Below are positions 6,395 through 7,517 of a DNA stretch of 7,517 nucleotides, one piece after another; the stretch's first letter is position 1, and the number at the start of each line of letters is the position of its first letter. A model generated the notes under the pieces. That model saw nothing but the letters and a program-made list of their open reading frames with translations, made no database searches and was not told the DNA's origin. The stretch is from Cellvibrionales bacterium (GTDB taxonomy: Bacteria; Pseudomonadota; Gammaproteobacteria; Pseudomonadales; JAHEGP01): NCBI GenBank assembly GCA_024645065.1, contig JAHEGP010000160.1, forward strand, positions 1-7,517, given 5' to 3'. Made by a program: the position numbers and the translations under genes.

Positions 6395-7120
6395 TCAATA
6401 CATGTGGTGACCGCCGTTAATTGAAAGCGTTGACCCGGTGATAAAGTCGGCTTTTTCCGACACCAGGAACACCACCGCCCGGGCGATATCCTCGGCTTTG
6501 CCCAATCGGCCAACGGGTATTTGTGCGATGATTTTTTCCAAAACCTTTTCGGGTACTGCGCTGACCATATCGGTGTCGACATAGCCCGGAGCGACGGCAT
6601 TGACCGTGATGCCGTGGCGCGCGCCCTCCAGAGCGAGAGCCTTGGTAAAACCATGAATCCCCGATTTAGCAGCTGCGTAGTTAACCTGACCGTACTGACC
6701 CGCCTGGCCATTGAGCGAGCCGATATTCACGATGCGACCAAACTTCTGATTACGCATATCGTTGTATAACAGGTGTGCGGTGTTATAGCAGCCACCCAGG
6801 TTGGTATCGAGTACCGCTTTCCAGTCCTCCGGCTCCATTCTCTGCAGAGTACCATCGCGCGTGATTCCCGCATTGTTAACCAGAATATCGATCGGCCCGC
6901 CGAGGGCCTTGCGCACCTCGTCGATACCCTCAGCCGTAGCCTGGTAGTTTGAGACGTCGAATTTAAAGGCAGGAATGCCGGAGCGCTCGGTAAATGCCTT
7001 TGCCCGCTCGTCGTTGCCGGCATAGTTGGCGGCCACGTTACAGCCAGCCTCCTTCAAGGCAATGGAAATTGCCTCGCCAATACCGCGCGTCCCGCCGGTC
7101 ACTAATGCTCTGTGTGTCAT
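6395..7120 (-). CDS. phaB: NADPH-dependent acetoacetyl-CoA reductase PhaB
   Basis: PhaB reduces acetoacetyl-CoA (or 3-ketovaleryl-CoA) to the (R)-3-hydroxyacyl-CoA used by PhaC, in the cytosol with NADPH. The 241-residue product is a classical short-chain dehydrogenase of normal length (Cupriavidus PhaB has 246). The Rossmann motif TGGTRGIG is at 8-15 and NNAG at 82-85. The catalytic set is Ser135 in NIGSLNGQ, Tyr148 and Lys152 in YAAAK; Asn107 lies in DTNLGG. The stretch NGQAGQYGQVNY (137-148) is the substrate-loop signature shared with PhaB and separates it from most FabG proteins. The end SINGGHHMY agrees with the PhaB type. The ATG at 7120 is chosen because AGGAGG lies nine bases upstream; a longer frame to 7183 adds unconserved residues. 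It is the first gene of phaB-phaA-phaC. FabG is the main alternative and is unlikely here. Confidence 0.94.
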   Translation of the reverse strand: MTHRALVTGGTRGIGEAISIALKEAGCNVAANYAGNDERAKAFTERSGIPAFKFDVSNYQATAEGIDEVRKALGGPIDILVNNAGITRDGTLQRMEPEDWKAVLDTNLGGCYNTAHLLYNDMRNQKFGRIVNIGSLNGQAGQYGQVNYAAAKSGIHGFTKALALEGARHGITVNAVAPGYVDTDMVSAVPEKVLEKIIAQIPVGRLGKAEDIARAVVFLVSEKADFITGSTLSINGGHHMY

Positions 7121-7129
7121 AGTGCAAAT

Positions 7130-7135
7130 CCTCCT
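7130..7135 (-). promoter_or_regulatory. phaB ribosome binding site that decides the start
   Basis: AGGAGG on the minus strand, nine bases before the ATG at 7120-7118, supports the short PhaB form beginning MTHRALVTGG over the in-frame ATG at 7183. Confidence 0.85.
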
Positions 7136-7302
7136 GGGTTTTATGTTTTGATCAGGGTGCCATTTTTGGACACCGGTCGACACGCGGAGCTAGTTACTCC
7201 TGGCCGACCGGGCGAGCTTTGCTTACTTCCTTGCCAAACCAACAGCGTCCCAATTTTCTTCTTAGATGAGTCGAGATGCCAAACAACCTTCCAACGCACA
7301 AC

Positions 7303-7365
7303 GGTAAAACTTACCAGCCGCAACAATCCACGGATTAAATGCTACCAAGCATTGAATCCGGATTC
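7303..7365. repeat. cluster of four short dyads upstream of phaB
   Basis: Four perfect inverted repeats follow one another: GGTAA-AAC-TTACC (7303-7315), AATCC-AC-GGATT (7325-7336), AATGCT-ACCA-AGCATT (7338-7353), and the 12-base palindrome GAATCCGGATTC (7354-7365). The second and fourth share half-sites AATCC/GGATT with centres 29 bases apart, roughly three helical turns, as expected for paired operators. They could also fold as small hairpins in the phaB leader. Confidence 0.4.
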
Positions 7366-7403
7366 GCCAGCGAAATTGTGGCCGCGTTGTCGAGCGAGCC
7401 AAT

Positions 7404-7409
7404 ATTATA
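7404..7409 (-). promoter_or_regulatory. candidate -10 box for phaBAC
   Basis: TATAAT on the minus strand is a perfect sigma70 -10 hexamer. No good -35 stands at 16-18 bases (TGGGAT at 17), so an activator would be needed. On the plus strand the same AT-rich stretch gives TATAAA, but that would leave almost no leader before the GTG at 7423. Confidence 0.35.
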
Positions 7410-7422
7410 AAGAGAATTACCT

Positions 7423-7517
7423 GTGAATCCCACGATTACCATACCCGACCTTGATCTATGCCAATGTGATGCCACAGTCATTGGCGGTCAATTCGTGATC
7501 AACCGCCCCTTATCGAA
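7423..7517 (+). CDS. possible start of an unidentified gene (partial, GTG start)
   Basis: A GTG at 7423 opens a frame that runs to the right edge (31 codons). It begins with N-P-T-I-T-I-P-D-L after the initiator and later has C-Q-C-D and I-G-G-Q-F. It is the only one of the six frames open through the last 95 bases. A stop at 7408-7410 limits it upstream, making GTG 7423 the only sensible start. An AAGAG (7410-7414) lies eight bases before it as a weak ribosome binding site. I do not recognise the family. It would be divergent from phaB and share its upstream region, a place where PHA regulators or granule proteins are often found, but nothing in these residues shows that. Confidence 0.4.
   Translation, partial: MNPTITIPDLDLCQCDATVIGGQFVINRPLS

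Larger units (their letters stand above)
7121..7422. other. phaB upstream region / leader
   Basis: These 302 bases lie between phaB and a possible divergent gene and hold no credible complete gene. The first half (7136-7300) shows nothing I can assign. The half nearer 7400 holds a row of short dyads and a perfect TATAAT. If transcription starts near that TATAAT, phaB has an untranslated leader of about 270-280 bases, unusually long. Confidence 0.5.

Noticed and set aside
7121..7183. 21-residue N-terminal extension of PhaB
   Set aside because: The Rossmann strand and TGGTRGIG begin right after the ATG at 7120, as in the family, and a perfect AGGAGG precedes that ATG.
1..7517. Mobile element, phage, CRISPR, toxin-antitoxin or novel defence system
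   Set aside because: No transposase, integrase, long terminal inverted repeats, regular spaced repeats or small paired genes are present. All complete genes are familiar central or storage metabolism.

Overview
The window looks like chromosomal DNA from a Gram-negative proteobacterium, most likely a free-living, possibly marine, gammaproteobacterium. This is an inference from moderately high GC with GC-rich third codon positions, strong AGGAGG-type ribosome binding sites, and the gene content. No 16S rRNA or other taxonomic marker is present, so the assignment is soft. There are four complete genes, all with intact family motifs, and possibly two gene fragments at the edges. I see no insertion sequence, phage gene, tRNA, rRNA or CRISPR array.

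Layout. Bases 1-356 are a non-coding leader. At its left end there may be the first nine codons of a leftward gene with a signal-peptide-like start. It also holds a good FNR/ANR-like dyad (256-269) upstream of ppdK. Bases 357-2963 (+) encode full-length pyruvate, phosphate dikinase (PPDK). Bases 2964-3145 separate ppdK from a convergent operon on the minus strand and contain only weak hairpins. The operon is transcribed right to left: phaB (7120-6395, acetoacetyl-CoA reductase), phaA/bktB-like thiolase (6212-5025), and phaC (4939-3146, class I-type polyhydroxyalkanoate synthase). The two gaps inside the operon carry notable hairpins: competing stems between phaB and phaA, and a GC-rich 13-bp stem just before phaC. 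Bases 7121-7422 hold the presumed phaB promoter and leader, with a row of short dyads. A GTG-initiated frame at 7423 is open to the right edge and may be a divergent gene.

How the genes work together. The thiolase condenses two acyl-CoA molecules (acetyl-CoA, or acetyl-CoA plus propionyl-CoA). PhaB reduces the 3-ketoacyl-CoA with NADPH to (R)-3-hydroxyacyl-CoA. PhaC polymerises this into polyester storage granules. The operon is therefore a complete three-step pathway for short-chain PHA. PPDK interconverts pyruvate and phosphoenolpyruvate using ATP/AMP and Pi/PPi, one step above acetyl-CoA. Its adjacency suggests a carbon and energy-overflow neighbourhood, but nothing in the sequence shows co-regulation.

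I did not find an exotic new system here. The most interesting points are regulatory (the FNR-like dyad, the intercistronic hairpins, the dyad array upstream of phaB) and two family details: a BktB-type thiolase, and a PhaC whose C-terminal part differs from the Cupriavidus type.
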